This document shows, one piece after another, positions 1-7,469 of a stretch of 8,735 nt of DNA. The stretch lies in contig CARJCM010000008.1 in the NCBI GenBank assembly GCA_948999435.1, positions 1 through 8,735 of the forward strand, written 5' to 3'. Every line of letters starts with the position of its first letter. The stretch's first letter is position 1. A model generated the notes under the pieces. The model was not told where the DNA came from, did not search any database, and was given only the letters and a program-made list of their open reading frames with translations. The translations under genes were made by a program, and so were the position numbers. This stretch comes from an uncultured Bacilli bacterium (GTDB lineage: Bacteria > Bacillota_I > Bacilli_A > RF39 > UBA660).

Positions 1-1
1 T

Positions 2-1648
2 TTAAGTAGTATATCAGGATATACTTTTGAAGATTATATGAATTATGGAATAGATAATTTAATAGATAAATGTGAAGAAATGTATCCTGACATTGATTTT
101 AGATATATAGCTAGCACTGCTGAAATATTAAAAAGAGCTGAAGTATATGAAAATATAAAAATAGAACAAGACCCTATTGAAATGTATGATGAACTATTTA
201 AGGTAGCTTTAAAACAAGTTAATATAAATAATATCTATGAACCATTTATTAAATTTCTTGATTGTTTAAGTGAATTAAAAGATAGAAGTATAATAGATAG
301 TTATTTTAAAGAATACACTCAAGCCTTAGAACAAATAGGTTACTTTAATACGAGTCATGGACAAAAAATCAAAAAAAATATAAGTTTATATGACGAAATA
401 AATAGTATTATATATAGTACAAATAATGAATTTGAGATATCTTTGGGAATAGTTAAAGAAAATAAGCCTATGCAAAGAATAAATGCTGATGGTACTCTTA
501 GCGAGTGTAAAAATTGTGGAGGAATAAAATTAGATGCTACATCAAAAATTAGAATTTTAACTGGTGGAGAAAATATAAGTGAAAATATAGTAAATTATCT
601 GAGAGAAATAAAAGGTATTAGTAAAGCAACATATATGTCACTTCCTATAACAATTAACAAAAAACTATTAACAACCACTATGATTACTGATTTAAGAATT
701 CAAATAGGGGTCAATGATAATAATGATTTAGGATTTATAATTTCTAATCAAAAAGGTAATATTATATATCAAACAGAAGAGAAATTAAATAATTTATCTG
801 ACACTAGAAGCTTCTTTAATTATCTTTCGCTATATCAAAAGGATAATTATGAAGAAGTTGAATTAAATGAAGTATTGACTAAAGAATATTTAAAAAGTGT
901 TCAACAAAAGGATAAAATTTTTGATAATATTGAAATAGTAGATGAAAAAGTAAAATTTAAAGAATTAGAAACAACTAAACAAGATAAACAGGAACAAGAA
1001 AATAATAAAGAAAGTATAGTAGAAAATAATTCTATTTCCGAAATCTACATAAATAATGAAGTAATTGCTAAAGTAAATGTCAAAGATTTATTTCTTACAA
1101 TTGGTAAAACTAAAGATGGTAAAATAGGATATATATTATCAAATAAAGCTGGAATACCAATATATGAAAGCGCAGAAGTAATAGAGAAGCTATCAAATCC
1201 TATAAATTTTGAAGAATACACAGGTCCAGGATTTAGTAAAATGTATTTAGAAGATTATTTAAATGAAGATTATTTAAGAAATTTTCAAAAAGAAACAGGC
1301 AAGTTTAATAATTTAGAACTCATTGGCGATAAAATAGTTATTGATAATTCTGTAAAAATAATAATTCAAAGTAAAGTAAATGAACGAGTTATTAATAGTA
1401 CATATAAGTTATCTAAATTAAAAATTTATATAAAAAATGGAATAGTAACAGTAAGTAGTTTAACTAATATGCCAGACATTGATTCTTATGACTTAGTAAT
1501 TGATGTAGAAGATATATTAAAATATAGTAATATGCTAGATAAAGGAGTAAGCATAATAAGGTTAACTAAAGATGATTTAATGGAAATTACTGAAAAATAT
1601 ATTAATGATTTAAATAGTAATTTAGATGAAGGAAGCATAATAAGATAA
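2..1648 (+). CDS. Hypothetical protein with internal duplication, 5'-partial
   Basis: I do not recognise this protein and assign no function. The frame is open to the left edge, giving 548 residues up to a TAA. The ATG at 38 is a poor start because it has no convincing Shine-Dalgarno site, and the 12 codons before it read on as ordinary protein (LSSISGYTFEDY), so the true start is probably outside the window. The N-terminal third looks alpha-helical and charged. A single CxxC followed by two Gly lies at residues 169-172 (nt 506-517); one pair alone is not a full zinc site. Two homologous segments of about 90 residues follow (nt 689-958 and 1085-1342), joined by a Lys/Glu/Gln/Asn-rich linker. 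A further mixed alpha/beta region ends the protein. No membrane segment is visible in this part. The next gene starts 32 nt downstream, so the two are probably co-transcribed. Confidence 0.75.
   Translation, partial: LSSISGYTFEDYMNYGIDNLIDKCEEMYPDIDFRYIASTAEILKRAEVYENIKIEQDPIEMYDELFKVALKQVNINNIYEPFIKFLDCLSELKDRSIIDSYFKEYTQALEQIGYFNTSHGQKIKKNISLYDEINSIIYSTNNEFEISLGIVKENKPMQRINADGTLSECKNCGGIKLDATSKIRILTGGENISENIVNYLREIKGISKATYMSLPITINKKLLTTTMITDLRIQIGVNDNNDLGFIISNQKGNIIYQTEEKLNNLSDTRSFFNYLSLYQKDNYEEVELNEVLTKEYLKSVQQKDKIFDNIEIVDEKVKFKELETTKQDKQEQENNKESIVENNSISEIYINNEVIAKVNVKDLFLTIGKTKDGKIGYILSNKAGIPIYESAEVIEKLSNPINFEEYTGPGFSKMYLEDYLNEDYLRNFQKETGKFNNLELIGDKIVIDNSVKIIIQSKVNERVINSTYKLSKLKIYIKNGIVTVSSLTNMPDIDSYDLVIDVEDILKYSNMLDKGVSIIRLTKDDLMEITEKYINDLNSNLDEGSIIR
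689..1342 (+). repeat. Internal protein-level duplication, two ~90-residue units
   Basis: Copy 1 (nt 689-958) and copy 2 (nt 1085-1342) align over their whole length. Both open with DL followed by an IG strand (DLRIQIG / DLFLTIG). A GFIISN / GYILSN strand and IYQTEE / IYESAE come next. Both then have L[TN]E-[DE]YL (LTKEYLKS / LNEDYLRN) and end F-x-NIE-I-x-D-K-V / F-x-NLE-I-x-D-K-I. The DNA copies have diverged well beyond simple tandem identity, so this is an old domain duplication and not a recent repeat. The linker (nt 959-1084) is low-complexity and hydrophilic. The pattern suggests two copies of a small beta-rich domain; the fold is not recognised. Confidence 0.75.
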
Positions 1649-1680
1649 AAAATATATAATAAGAAAAAGAAGAGGAAAAA

Positions 1681-2658
1681 ATGAAAAAAAATATAAAGAT
1701 ATATATAGGAATAGTTTTACTAGCATGTGCCCTTACTGGTACAATAACCTATATTTTAGTAGACAAAAAAGATAATAAGCCAGAAGTAAAAGAACCAAAC
1801 AATAATAATAAAGAAAATAACGAATCAAAAGAAAATGAAGATGATAACAACGAAGAAAATAAAGACAATCAAAATGAAAAGCCTAATACAAAAGAAGATG
1901 GAGTAAAATTAGCAAGAACATACAATTTAAATGACAAAATAATAGAAGAATTTGAAATTACTTTAAATAATAAATCTAAAACTATAAAAGTAGAGTATAC
2001 TTATGAAGAAAAAGAATGTTTAAAAGAAGTAAAAGGTACAATAAATAATAATTTATTATATACAGTAGAAAATGAAGGATTTGTTGAAGATAATTGTAAA
2101 ACTTATAGTAAAGATAAATTATTTAATATAGCAAAAATAAAAAATAAGTTTAACGAAAATAATTTTGAAATTATTAAAGGAACAGATAATAAAAATTATT
2201 TAGCAATTTATGGCTATTCTAATTATATAGTAAATGAAAGTGAAGAAGAGAAAAAATATTTATCTATTTTTAATGACGATTTAGAATTAATTAGTAAAGA
2301 TATTGAAGATAGTTATGACTATGCTGGTAATGAGAATATGAAGCATGATTATTTTTATGAATATCAAGATGACACAGGTATAAATATAGTTACAGAAGCT
2401 GAAGGATTAAAATGGTATGGAAATAAAAAAAGTGAATTTGAAGGTACTTCCTCATATAAAATATTAAAAATCGAAAATAATCAAATATATTATTTAGCAT
2501 TAAATATTCCTGAAGATTGGTATAATTCTTATGCTGAAATTGGAATTCCTGGATATGGTTCTAAAATAGAAGAAAGAATATATACTATAAATAACAATAA
2601 ATTAGAGTATAAAGTTATTAAAGAGTATAAAGTAAAAAATATTTCTAATATGGTATAA
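1681..2658 (+). CDS. Membrane-anchored, surface-exposed hypothetical protein
   Basis: This 325-residue protein belongs to no family I can name. The start is set by a Shine-Dalgarno site (GAGG at 1672-1675, 5 nt spacing) and a classic positive N-terminus (MKKNIK). Residues 7-27 are a hydrophobic segment that fits a signal anchor. Residues 28-75 are an Asn/Glu/Lys/Asp-rich low-complexity linker, as in Firmicute surface proteins that span the wall. The rest is a soluble domain rich in Tyr, Asn and Glu, presumably outside the cell. C113 and C139 are its only cysteines and could form a disulfide (inference). C16 lies in LLAC, a weak lipobox match, but the hydrophobic stretch runs on past it, so a transmembrane anchor is more likely than a lipoprotein. 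The gene probably shares a transcript with the preceding gene and ends at a terminator. Confidence 0.8.
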   Translation: MKKNIKIYIGIVLLACALTGTITYILVDKKDNKPEVKEPNNNNKENNESKENEDDNNEENKDNQNEKPNTKEDGVKLARTYNLNDKIIEEFEITLNNKSKTIKVEYTYEEKECLKEVKGTINNNLLYTVENEGFVEDNCKTYSKDKLFNIAKIKNKFNENNFEIIKGTDNKNYLAIYGYSNYIVNESEEEKKYLSIFNDDLELISKDIEDSYDYAGNENMKHDYFYEYQDDTGINIVTEAEGLKWYGNKKSEFEGTSSYKILKIENNQIYYLALNIPEDWYNSYAEIGIPGYGSKIEERIYTINNNKLEYKVIKEYKVKNISNMV

Positions 2659-2668
2659 ATATTTAATT

Positions 2669-2693
2669 AAGCTTACAATTTTGTAAGTTTTTT
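2669..2693 (+). terminator. Rho-independent terminator
   Basis: The arms CTTACAA (2672-2678) and TTGTAAG (2681-2687) are perfectly complementary, with TT between them, so the real loop is at least four bases. The stem can extend outward through a G-T wobble and two A-T pairs into the T-run at 2688-2693. It begins 11 nt after the stop codon of the membrane-anchored protein. Few G-C pairs make it weak in energy, but it is typical for such an AT-rich genome. Confidence 0.7.
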
Positions 2694-2715
2694 AATAGTT
2701 TAATATTCCTTTTTC

Positions 2716-2745
2716 TTGACAAGCGATTACGAACTAATGTATAAT
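2716..2745 (+). promoter_or_regulatory. Sigma70-type promoter of the ORF6N gene
   Basis: A consensus -35 box TTGACA (2716-2721) and a consensus -10 box TATAAT (2740-2745) are 18 nt apart. Transcription would begin near 2752, leaving a 5' leader of about 34 nt with AGGAGGT at 2774-2780. An in-frame ATG at 2750 lies at the expected start of transcription and so cannot be the translation start. Both boxes match perfectly, so the gene is likely well transcribed unless repressed. No clear operator palindrome overlaps the boxes. Confidence 0.8.
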
Positions 2746-2785
2746 AAATGTGTGGGTAATAATAGTTGAATTCAGGAGGTTTATA

Positions 2786-4027
2786 ATGGAAAGTTTAAAT
2801 AAAAATATTGAAAATATTATTTGTCAAGTAAGAGGAAAAAAAGTAATATTAGATAGAGATTTAAGTAATTTATTAAATATTGAGACAAGAGAGTTAAATC
2901 AAAAAGTAAAAAGAAATATAAATTTATTTTCAAAAAGTAATTATTTTCAAATGACTGAAAAAGAATTTATAGATTGGAAATCACAATTTGTGATTTCCAA
3001 AAATGATAAAATAGGGTTAAGAAGAGCACCATACGTGTTTACAATTGAAGGCATAAAAATTTTATCAACAATTTTAAAACCTGAGAAAGCAAAGTTAATA
3101 ACAAAGATAATTACGGAGACATTCGAAAATAAAAATAATAATTTAAAAGTTTCAGATTGCTTATATTTAAAGGAAGAAAACATAAAAAATATGATATACA
3201 ATATAAGAGGAAAGAGAGTTATTTTAGATGAAGATATAGCTAAATTATTTCAATATGAAACTAAAATGTTAAATAGACAAGTCTTAAGAAACATTGAAAG
3301 ATTTCCTGGAAATTATTGTTTTCAATTAACTGAAGAAGAATACAATGCAAACTTGAGGTACCAATTTGGCACCTCAAGTTATGGAGGAAGAAGATATCTT
3401 CCATATGCCTTTACTGAATATGGAGTAATAATGTTAACTAGTATTTTAAAAAGTAAAGTAGCAATTGAAGCAAGTATTAAAATAACGAATACTTTTATCG
3501 ATATGCGAAAAATGATATCTGAAGAATTAATAGAAGAAAATTTTTATAAAAGTCTAATTATCCAAAATACTGAAGATATTAAAAAAATAAATGAAACATT
3601 AAAAAGTTTATCTGCAAATGATTTAAAAGAAAAAATATTTTTTGATGGTGAAATATATGATGCTTATTCTAAAATAATAGGTATATTGCAAAAAGCAAAA
3701 GAGGAATTAATCATAATAGATGGATATGCAGATAAAAGTTTATTAGACATTATTAGAAATATAAATATTCCAGTAACTTTAATAACTAAAAATAAAACAT
3801 TATTAAAAGATATAGATATAAAAAAATATCAGAAACAATATAATAATTTAAAAATTATCCACAATGATAAATTTCATGATAGGTTTATAATTATAGATAA
3901 GAATCAAATTTATCATTTAGGTACATCTTTAAATCATGCAGGTAATAAAGTTTTTGCTATTAATAAAATAGAGGAACCAGAATTAATAATAAAATTATTA
4001 AGCAAAATAAGTAGTATTAATATTTAA
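2786..4027 (+). CDS. Tandem ORF6N-domain protein with C-terminal PLD-like domain
   Basis: This is a probable DNA-binding protein of 413 residues. The start at 2786 follows a strong Shine-Dalgarno site (AGGAGGT, 5 nt spacing); the upstream in-frame ATG at 2750 overlaps the promoter output. ORF6N domain 1 spans about residues 8-115 and domain 2 about 134-245. Both carry the family features: a VRGKKVILDRDL / IRGKRVILDEDI strand, LN-x-V-x-RN, FQ[ML]TE, then [SY]QF, a Gly-Arg-Arg turn and P-Y-[VA]-FT. Copy 2 is closer to the usual consensus (RRYLPYAFTEYGVIML). ORF6N domains are known from phage antirepressor-like and bacterial proteins. After a helical linker, residues ~286-413 (opening FFDGEIYDAY) look phospholipase-D-like. 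They hold one H-x-R-x4-D signature (H364, R366, D371) followed by GTSLNHAG, so the usual HKD Lys is Arg and nuclease activity is uncertain. No phage structural or recombination genes adjoin it. Its role may be transcriptional control or defence against foreign DNA (inference). Confidence 0.85.
   Translation: MESLNKNIENIICQVRGKKVILDRDLSNLLNIETRELNQKVKRNINLFSKSNYFQMTEKEFIDWKSQFVISKNDKIGLRRAPYVFTIEGIKILSTILKPEKAKLITKIITETFENKNNNLKVSDCLYLKEENIKNMIYNIRGKRVILDEDIAKLFQYETKMLNRQVLRNIERFPGNYCFQLTEEEYNANLRYQFGTSSYGGRRYLPYAFTEYGVIMLTSILKSKVAIEASIKITNTFIDMRKMISEELIEENFYKSLIIQNTEDIKKINETLKSLSANDLKEKIFFDGEIYDAYSKIIGILQKAKEELIIIDGYADKSLLDIIRNINIPVTLITKNKTLLKDIDIKKYQKQYNNLKIIHNDKFHDRFIIIDKNQIYHLGTSLNHAGNKVFAINKIEEPELIIKLLSKISSINI
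2974..3000 (+). repeat. 27-nt perfect palindrome inside ORF6N domain 1
   Basis: The arm TTGGAAATCACAA (2974-2986) and its exact reverse complement (2988-3000) flank a single T at 2987. That T is the first base of codon 68 (Phe). The segment encodes the DWKSQFVISK region just before the Arg-Arg turn of the domain. A perfect 13-bp inverted repeat with almost no spacer is unlikely by chance in coding DNA. It occupies the same position as the palindrome in domain 2. Confidence 0.9.
3350..3380 (+). repeat. 31-nt near-perfect palindrome inside ORF6N domain 2
   Basis: The arms AACTTGAGGT (3350-3359) and ACCTCAAGTT (3371-3380) are exact reverse complements. Inside them, after one A/C mismatch, CCAA (3361-3364) pairs with TTGG (3366-3369) around a central T at 3365. 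That T is the first base of codon 194 (Phe). The segment encodes NLRYQFGTSS, the part of domain 2 that aligns with the palindromic part of domain 1. The seven-base core CAATTTG is shared with the first palindrome; the outer arms are not. Confidence 0.9.
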
Positions 4028-4068
4028 AAAGCTAAAAAATTAAATACTAAAGAATTATTAAAATTAAT

Positions 4069-4097
4069 ATGACAATAACATATATCCGTGTTATAAT
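4069..4097 (+). promoter_or_regulatory. Extended -10 promoter of the pyruvate oxidoreductase gene
   Basis: ATGACA (4069-4074, five of six matches to the -35 consensus) and TATAAT (4092-4097) are 17 nt apart, the optimal spacing. TG at 4089-4090 gives an extended -10 element (TGnTATAAT). Transcription would begin near 4104, so the leader is only about 13 nt and starts at or within the ribosome-binding site AGGTGAT (4104-4110). This looks like a strong, constitutive-type promoter. No obvious operator is present, and no terminator hairpin separates it from the preceding gene, so some read-through is possible. Confidence 0.8.
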
Positions 4098-4116
4098 TTT
4101 ATTAGGTGATAAAAAA

Positions 4117-7100
4117 ATGTTAAAAATATGTGATGGTAATAAAGCTTGTAGTGATATAGCTTATTATTTTAGTGAAATATCTTCTATATATCCGATAACT
4201 CCTTCCAGTCCTATGGCATCCAATATAGATTCATTAAGCAAAGATAAATTAAATTTATATGGTGATAGTGTTAAAGTAATAGAAATGCAAAGTGAAGCTG
4301 GAGCAGCTGGAGCTCTTCATGGTGCTTTGATAAGTGGCTCTTTAGCTTCTACTTATACGGCAAGTCAAGGTTTATTATTAATGCTACCTAATATGTATAA
4401 AATTGCAGGGGAAATGTTACCTGGAGTTATTCATGTTGCTGCAAGAACAATAGCGACTAATGCTTTATCAATTTTCGGTGATCATAGTGATATATATGCT
4501 GCAAGACCTACTGGTTTTGCTATGCTTGCCTCATCAAATGTTGAAGAAGCTCAAAATCTCGCTGCTGTTGCCCATTTATCAGCAATTAAATCAAGTTTAC
4601 CATTTTTACATTTCTTTGATGGCTTTAGAACAAGTCATGAAGTAAGTAGCATTGAAGAATTAGATGTAATGAAATTAGAAAAACTTATTCCATGGGAAGA
4701 ATTAGAAAAATTTAAAAATAGAAGTTTAAATCTTGGAAGTGGCATTCAAAAGGGAATGGCTATGAATGAAGATATTTTTTTCCAAACGCAAGAAGCTCGA
4801 AATAAGAATTATAATGAACTACCAGATATAGTAGCAGAGTTTATGAATGAAATAAATAAAATTATGGGAACTACTTATAAACCATTTGAGTATTATGGTG
4901 CCAAAGATGCTCAAGATATAATTATAGCTATGGGTAGTGTAACAGATACGATAAAATTAGTAATTGATAAAGAATTAAAACAAAATAAAAAAATAGGATT
5001 AATAATAGTTCATTTATACCGTCCATTTAGTACTAAATATTTATTAGAAGTTTTACCAAAAACAGTCAAAAATATTGCAGTTTTAGATCGTACTAAAGAA
5101 GCAGGTTCAAGTGGTGAACCATTATATTTAGATATCGTAAATGCCTTAAAAGATAAAAATATAAATATTGTTGGAGGAAGATTTGGCTTATCCAGCAAGA
5201 ATACTACACCAAGTGATATTAAAAGTGTTTATACAATGTTAGATAGTGTTTTAAAAAATAATTTTACAATCGGCATTATTGATGATGAAACAAATACTAG
5301 TTTACCAAAAGAAGAGTATAATATTGAATTAGATGCTGATGAATTTTTAGTGTATGGCTTTGGTTCAGATGGATGTGTAAGTGCATCTAAAGATGTTTTA
5401 AAAATTGCTGGTAAAGAAGGGTACTATGTAAATGGCTATTACAGCTATGATTCTAAAAAAAGTGGAGGAGTAACAATTAGTAATTTACGTTTAAGCAAAA
5501 GTAAAATTAATGCTCCATACTATGTAACCAATCCTAAGTTAATTGTTGTTACAAAAGAAGAATACTTTAAAAAGTTTGAAATGTTAAATAATATTAAAGA
5601 ACAAGGTATTTTAATTATAAATACAAGTAAGAGTGAAAAAGAATTAAATGAATTTTTAACTAATAAAGACAAAGAAATATTAAAGAATAGAAATATTCAA
5701 GTTTATACAATTGATGCTGGAGAAATAGCAAGTAGTACAGGAATTAAAGGTAAAATTAGCAAAATAATTGAAATGCTAATATTAGACAAATTAAGTATAA
5801 ATAATGCAGAAGAAATATTAATTGAAAGCATAAGAAAAGCTTTTAAAACTAAAGGCGAAAATATAATCAATAGTAATATAGAAGCTGTAAAACTTGCCAA
5901 AAGTAATCTAAAACTTGTAAATATAGATAGCGATATTGATAGAGCAACAGAAGAAAATCTAGATATTATAAGTATGATAAATAAAAGACTAGGGGATAAT
6001 TTAACAGTTAAGGAAGTAAGTACATTTAAAGATGGAACATTCTCAAATGGTTTAAGTAAATATGAAAAAAGACATGCTAATATGGTTGCACCTAAATGGA
6101 TTCCAGAGAATTGTACAGAATGTGGTAAATGTAGTTTTGTGTGTCCTCATGCTGTTATAAGAGCCTTTTTAAACAAAGAAAATCGCGGTATACCATATTT
6201 AATAAATAAAGAATATAATTATGAGATATTAGTAAGTGAAGTAGATTGTACAGAGTGTGGATTATGTATCAATGAATGTCCTGGAAAAAATGGTAAGAAA
6301 GCTTTAGAATTTGGTCCTGTTGCAGAAGAAAAACAACAAGAAGCAACAAAATATTTTGATAAATATGAAAATCCCGAAATCTTTAATAAATTTACTATCC
6401 CGGGTGCTTCTCTTTGCAAACCAAGATTTGAGTTTAGTGGCGCATGTGCTGGATGTGGAGAAACGCCATATATCAATTTAATTACTAGACTTTATGGTGA
6501 TGAATTAGTTATAGCAAACGCTACAGGTTGTTCGAGTATTTATGGTGGTTCAGCTCCAAGTACTCCATATACTATTCCTTGGGCAAACTCATTATTTGAA
6601 GACAATGCTGAATTTGCTTTAGGAATGCATACATCATATACATCAAAACGTAATTTAATTAAGAAAATAATGTTAGAAGAAATAAACAATGTAAGTGAAG
6701 AGATTAAAGATGAATTTAATTTATACATTGGTAATATGAATAATTATGAAGTTACGAAAGAAGTAAAAGATAAACTTAGTATTATGGACATTCCAGTGAA
6801 GTTAAAAAGTTTATTAAATTATATACCAGCTAGAACAGTTTTAGCTATCGGTGGCGATGGTTGGGCTTATGACATAGGTTTTGGAGGGTTAGATCATGTA
6901 TTATCAACTAATGAAAATATTAAAGTTTTAGTATTAGATACTGAAGTATATTCTAATACAGGAGGACAATCTAGTAAATCAAGTAAAATGGGTCAAGTAT
7001 GTGAATTCGCTGATTTTGGTAAAAAAACAGTTAAAAAAGATTTATTTAGAATTGCAATGTCTTATCCAAATTGTTATGTAGCAAGTATCTCATTAGGGGC

Positions 7101-7467
7101 TAATATGATGCATAGCTTAAAAGCAATGAAGGAAGCTATGGAGCACGAGGGACCTGCTATAATACTTGCTTATTCACCATGTATAGAGCATGGAATTAAA
7201 ACGGGAATGTCACATTCAATTGAAGAAGAGAAATTAGCCAGTGAAGTAGGATATACTTTATTAATGAGATACAATCCTAAAGAAGAAAAATTATACATGG
7301 ATAACTTAGTTCCTAATTTTGATAATTATGAAAAATTCTTAGATAATGAAACAAGATACAATGCTTTGAAAATCAAAGATAAAGAACTAGCAAGTATATT
7401 ATTAGAAAGTCAAATAGAGAATGCTAAAAAAAGATATCAATATTATAAAAAATTAAGTGAGGAATAA
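4117..7467 (+). CDS. nifJ: Pyruvate:ferredoxin (flavodoxin) oxidoreductase
   Basis: This cytoplasmic enzyme converts pyruvate and CoA to acetyl-CoA and CO2 and reduces ferredoxin or flavodoxin, using thiamine diphosphate and three [4Fe-4S] clusters. The start at 4117 has AGGTGAT upstream; an in-frame ATG at 4069 lies in the -35 box, so the protein is 1116 residues. Domain I has YPITPSSP (T28), QSEAG (E60) and R110 before FGDHSD, all expected at the active site. The CoA-binding region has YRPF (301) and LDRTKE (about 323). The gamma-like domain spans about 412-600 with SKKSGGVTISNLR (~447). The EKR motif is at 650-652. Two ferredoxin-type clusters use C666/669/672/676 and C711/714/717/721. The proximal cluster uses C777, C780, C805 and C1022. 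The thiamine-diphosphate/Mg site is GDGWAYDIG (D914) to DTEVYSNTGGQ (N947). All key residues are present. It is somewhat shorter than the usual ~1170-1200 residues and ends soon after the catalytic core, apparently without the C-terminal extension of the Desulfovibrio africanus enzyme. Confidence 0.97.
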   Translation: MLKICDGNKACSDIAYYFSEISSIYPITPSSPMASNIDSLSKDKLNLYGDSVKVIEMQSEAGAAGALHGALISGSLASTYTASQGLLLMLPNMYKIAGEMLPGVIHVAARTIATNALSIFGDHSDIYAARPTGFAMLASSNVEEAQNLAAVAHLSAIKSSLPFLHFFDGFRTSHEVSSIEELDVMKLEKLIPWEELEKFKNRSLNLGSGIQKGMAMNEDIFFQTQEARNKNYNELPDIVAEFMNEINKIMGTTYKPFEYYGAKDAQDIIIAMGSVTDTIKLVIDKELKQNKKIGLIIVHLYRPFSTKYLLEVLPKTVKNIAVLDRTKEAGSSGEPLYLDIVNALKDKNINIVGGRFGLSSKNTTPSDIKSVYTMLDSVLKNNFTIGIIDDETNTSLPKEEYNIELDADEFLVYGFGSDGCVSASKDVLKIAGKEGYYVNGYYSYDSKKSGGVTISNLRLSKSKINAPYYVTNPKLIVVTKEEYFKKFEMLNNIKEQGILIINTSKSEKELNEFLTNKDKEILKNRNIQVYTIDAGEIASSTGIKGKISKIIEMLILDKLSINNAEEILIESIRKAFKTKGENIINSNIEAVKLAKSNLKLVNIDSDIDRATEENLDIISMINKRLGDNLTVKEVSTFKDGTFSNGLSKYEKRHANMVAPKWIPENCTECGKCSFVCPHAVIRAFLNKENRGIPYLINKEYNYEILVSEVDCTECGLCINECPGKNGKKALEFGPVAEEKQQEATKYFDKYENPEIFNKFTIPGASLCKPRFEFSGACAGCGETPYINLITRLYGDELVIANATGCSSIYGGSAPSTPYTIPWANSLFEDNAEFALGMHTSYTSKRNLIKKIMLEEINNVSEEIKDEFNLYIGNMNNYEVTKEVKDKLSIMDIPVKLKSLLNYIPARTVLAIGGDGWAYDIGFGGLDHVLSTNENIKVLVLDTEVYSNTGGQSSKSSKMGQVCEFADFGKKTVKKDLFRIAMSYPNCYVASISLGANMMHSLKAMKEAMEHEGPAIILAYSPCIEHGIKTGMSHSIEEEKLASEVGYTLLMRYNPKEEKLYMDNLVPNFDNYEKFLDNETRYNALKIKDKELASILLESQIENAKKRYQYYKKLSEE

Positions 7468-7469
7468 AT

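Noticed and set aside
38..40. ATG at 38 as the start of the first gene
   Set aside because: There is no Shine-Dalgarno site, and the frame is open and protein-like back to the left edge. The gene is more likely 5'-truncated by the window.
1655..1660. TATAAT upstream of the gene at 1681 as a separate promoter
   Set aside because: No -35-like box lies at a suitable distance, and such hexamers are common by chance in this AT-rich DNA.
1717..1731. Lipobox LLAC making the membrane-anchored protein a lipoprotein
   Set aside because: Leu at -2 is atypical and the hydrophobic stretch continues about 11 residues past the Cys, which fits a transmembrane anchor better.
2750..2785. Twelve-codon N-terminal extension of the ORF6N protein
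   Set aside because: The ATG lies about where transcription should begin (5 nt after the -10 box) and has no ribosome-binding site. The ATG at 2786 has a near-perfect one.
2947..3201. Antisense open frame of 84 codons opposite the ORF6N gene
   Set aside because: It has no ribosome-binding site or domain and lies wholly opposite a well-supported gene, so it is a by-product of AT-rich codon use.
3983..4001. Inverted repeat TTAATAA/TTATTAA near the end of the ORF6N gene as a terminator
   Set aside because: The stem is only A-T pairs, lies inside the coding region and has no T-run after it.
2786..4027. Prophage or phage antirepressor module
   Set aside because: ORF6N domains occur in phages, but no integrase, repressor, structural gene or attachment-site repeat is seen, and the neighbours are metabolic or surface genes.
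6219..6476. Antisense open frame opposite the cluster-binding region of the oxidoreductase; similar ones at 5010-5198, 5703-5900 and 6540-6728
   Set aside because: They lie opposite strongly conserved coding sequence and show no recognisable protein features.
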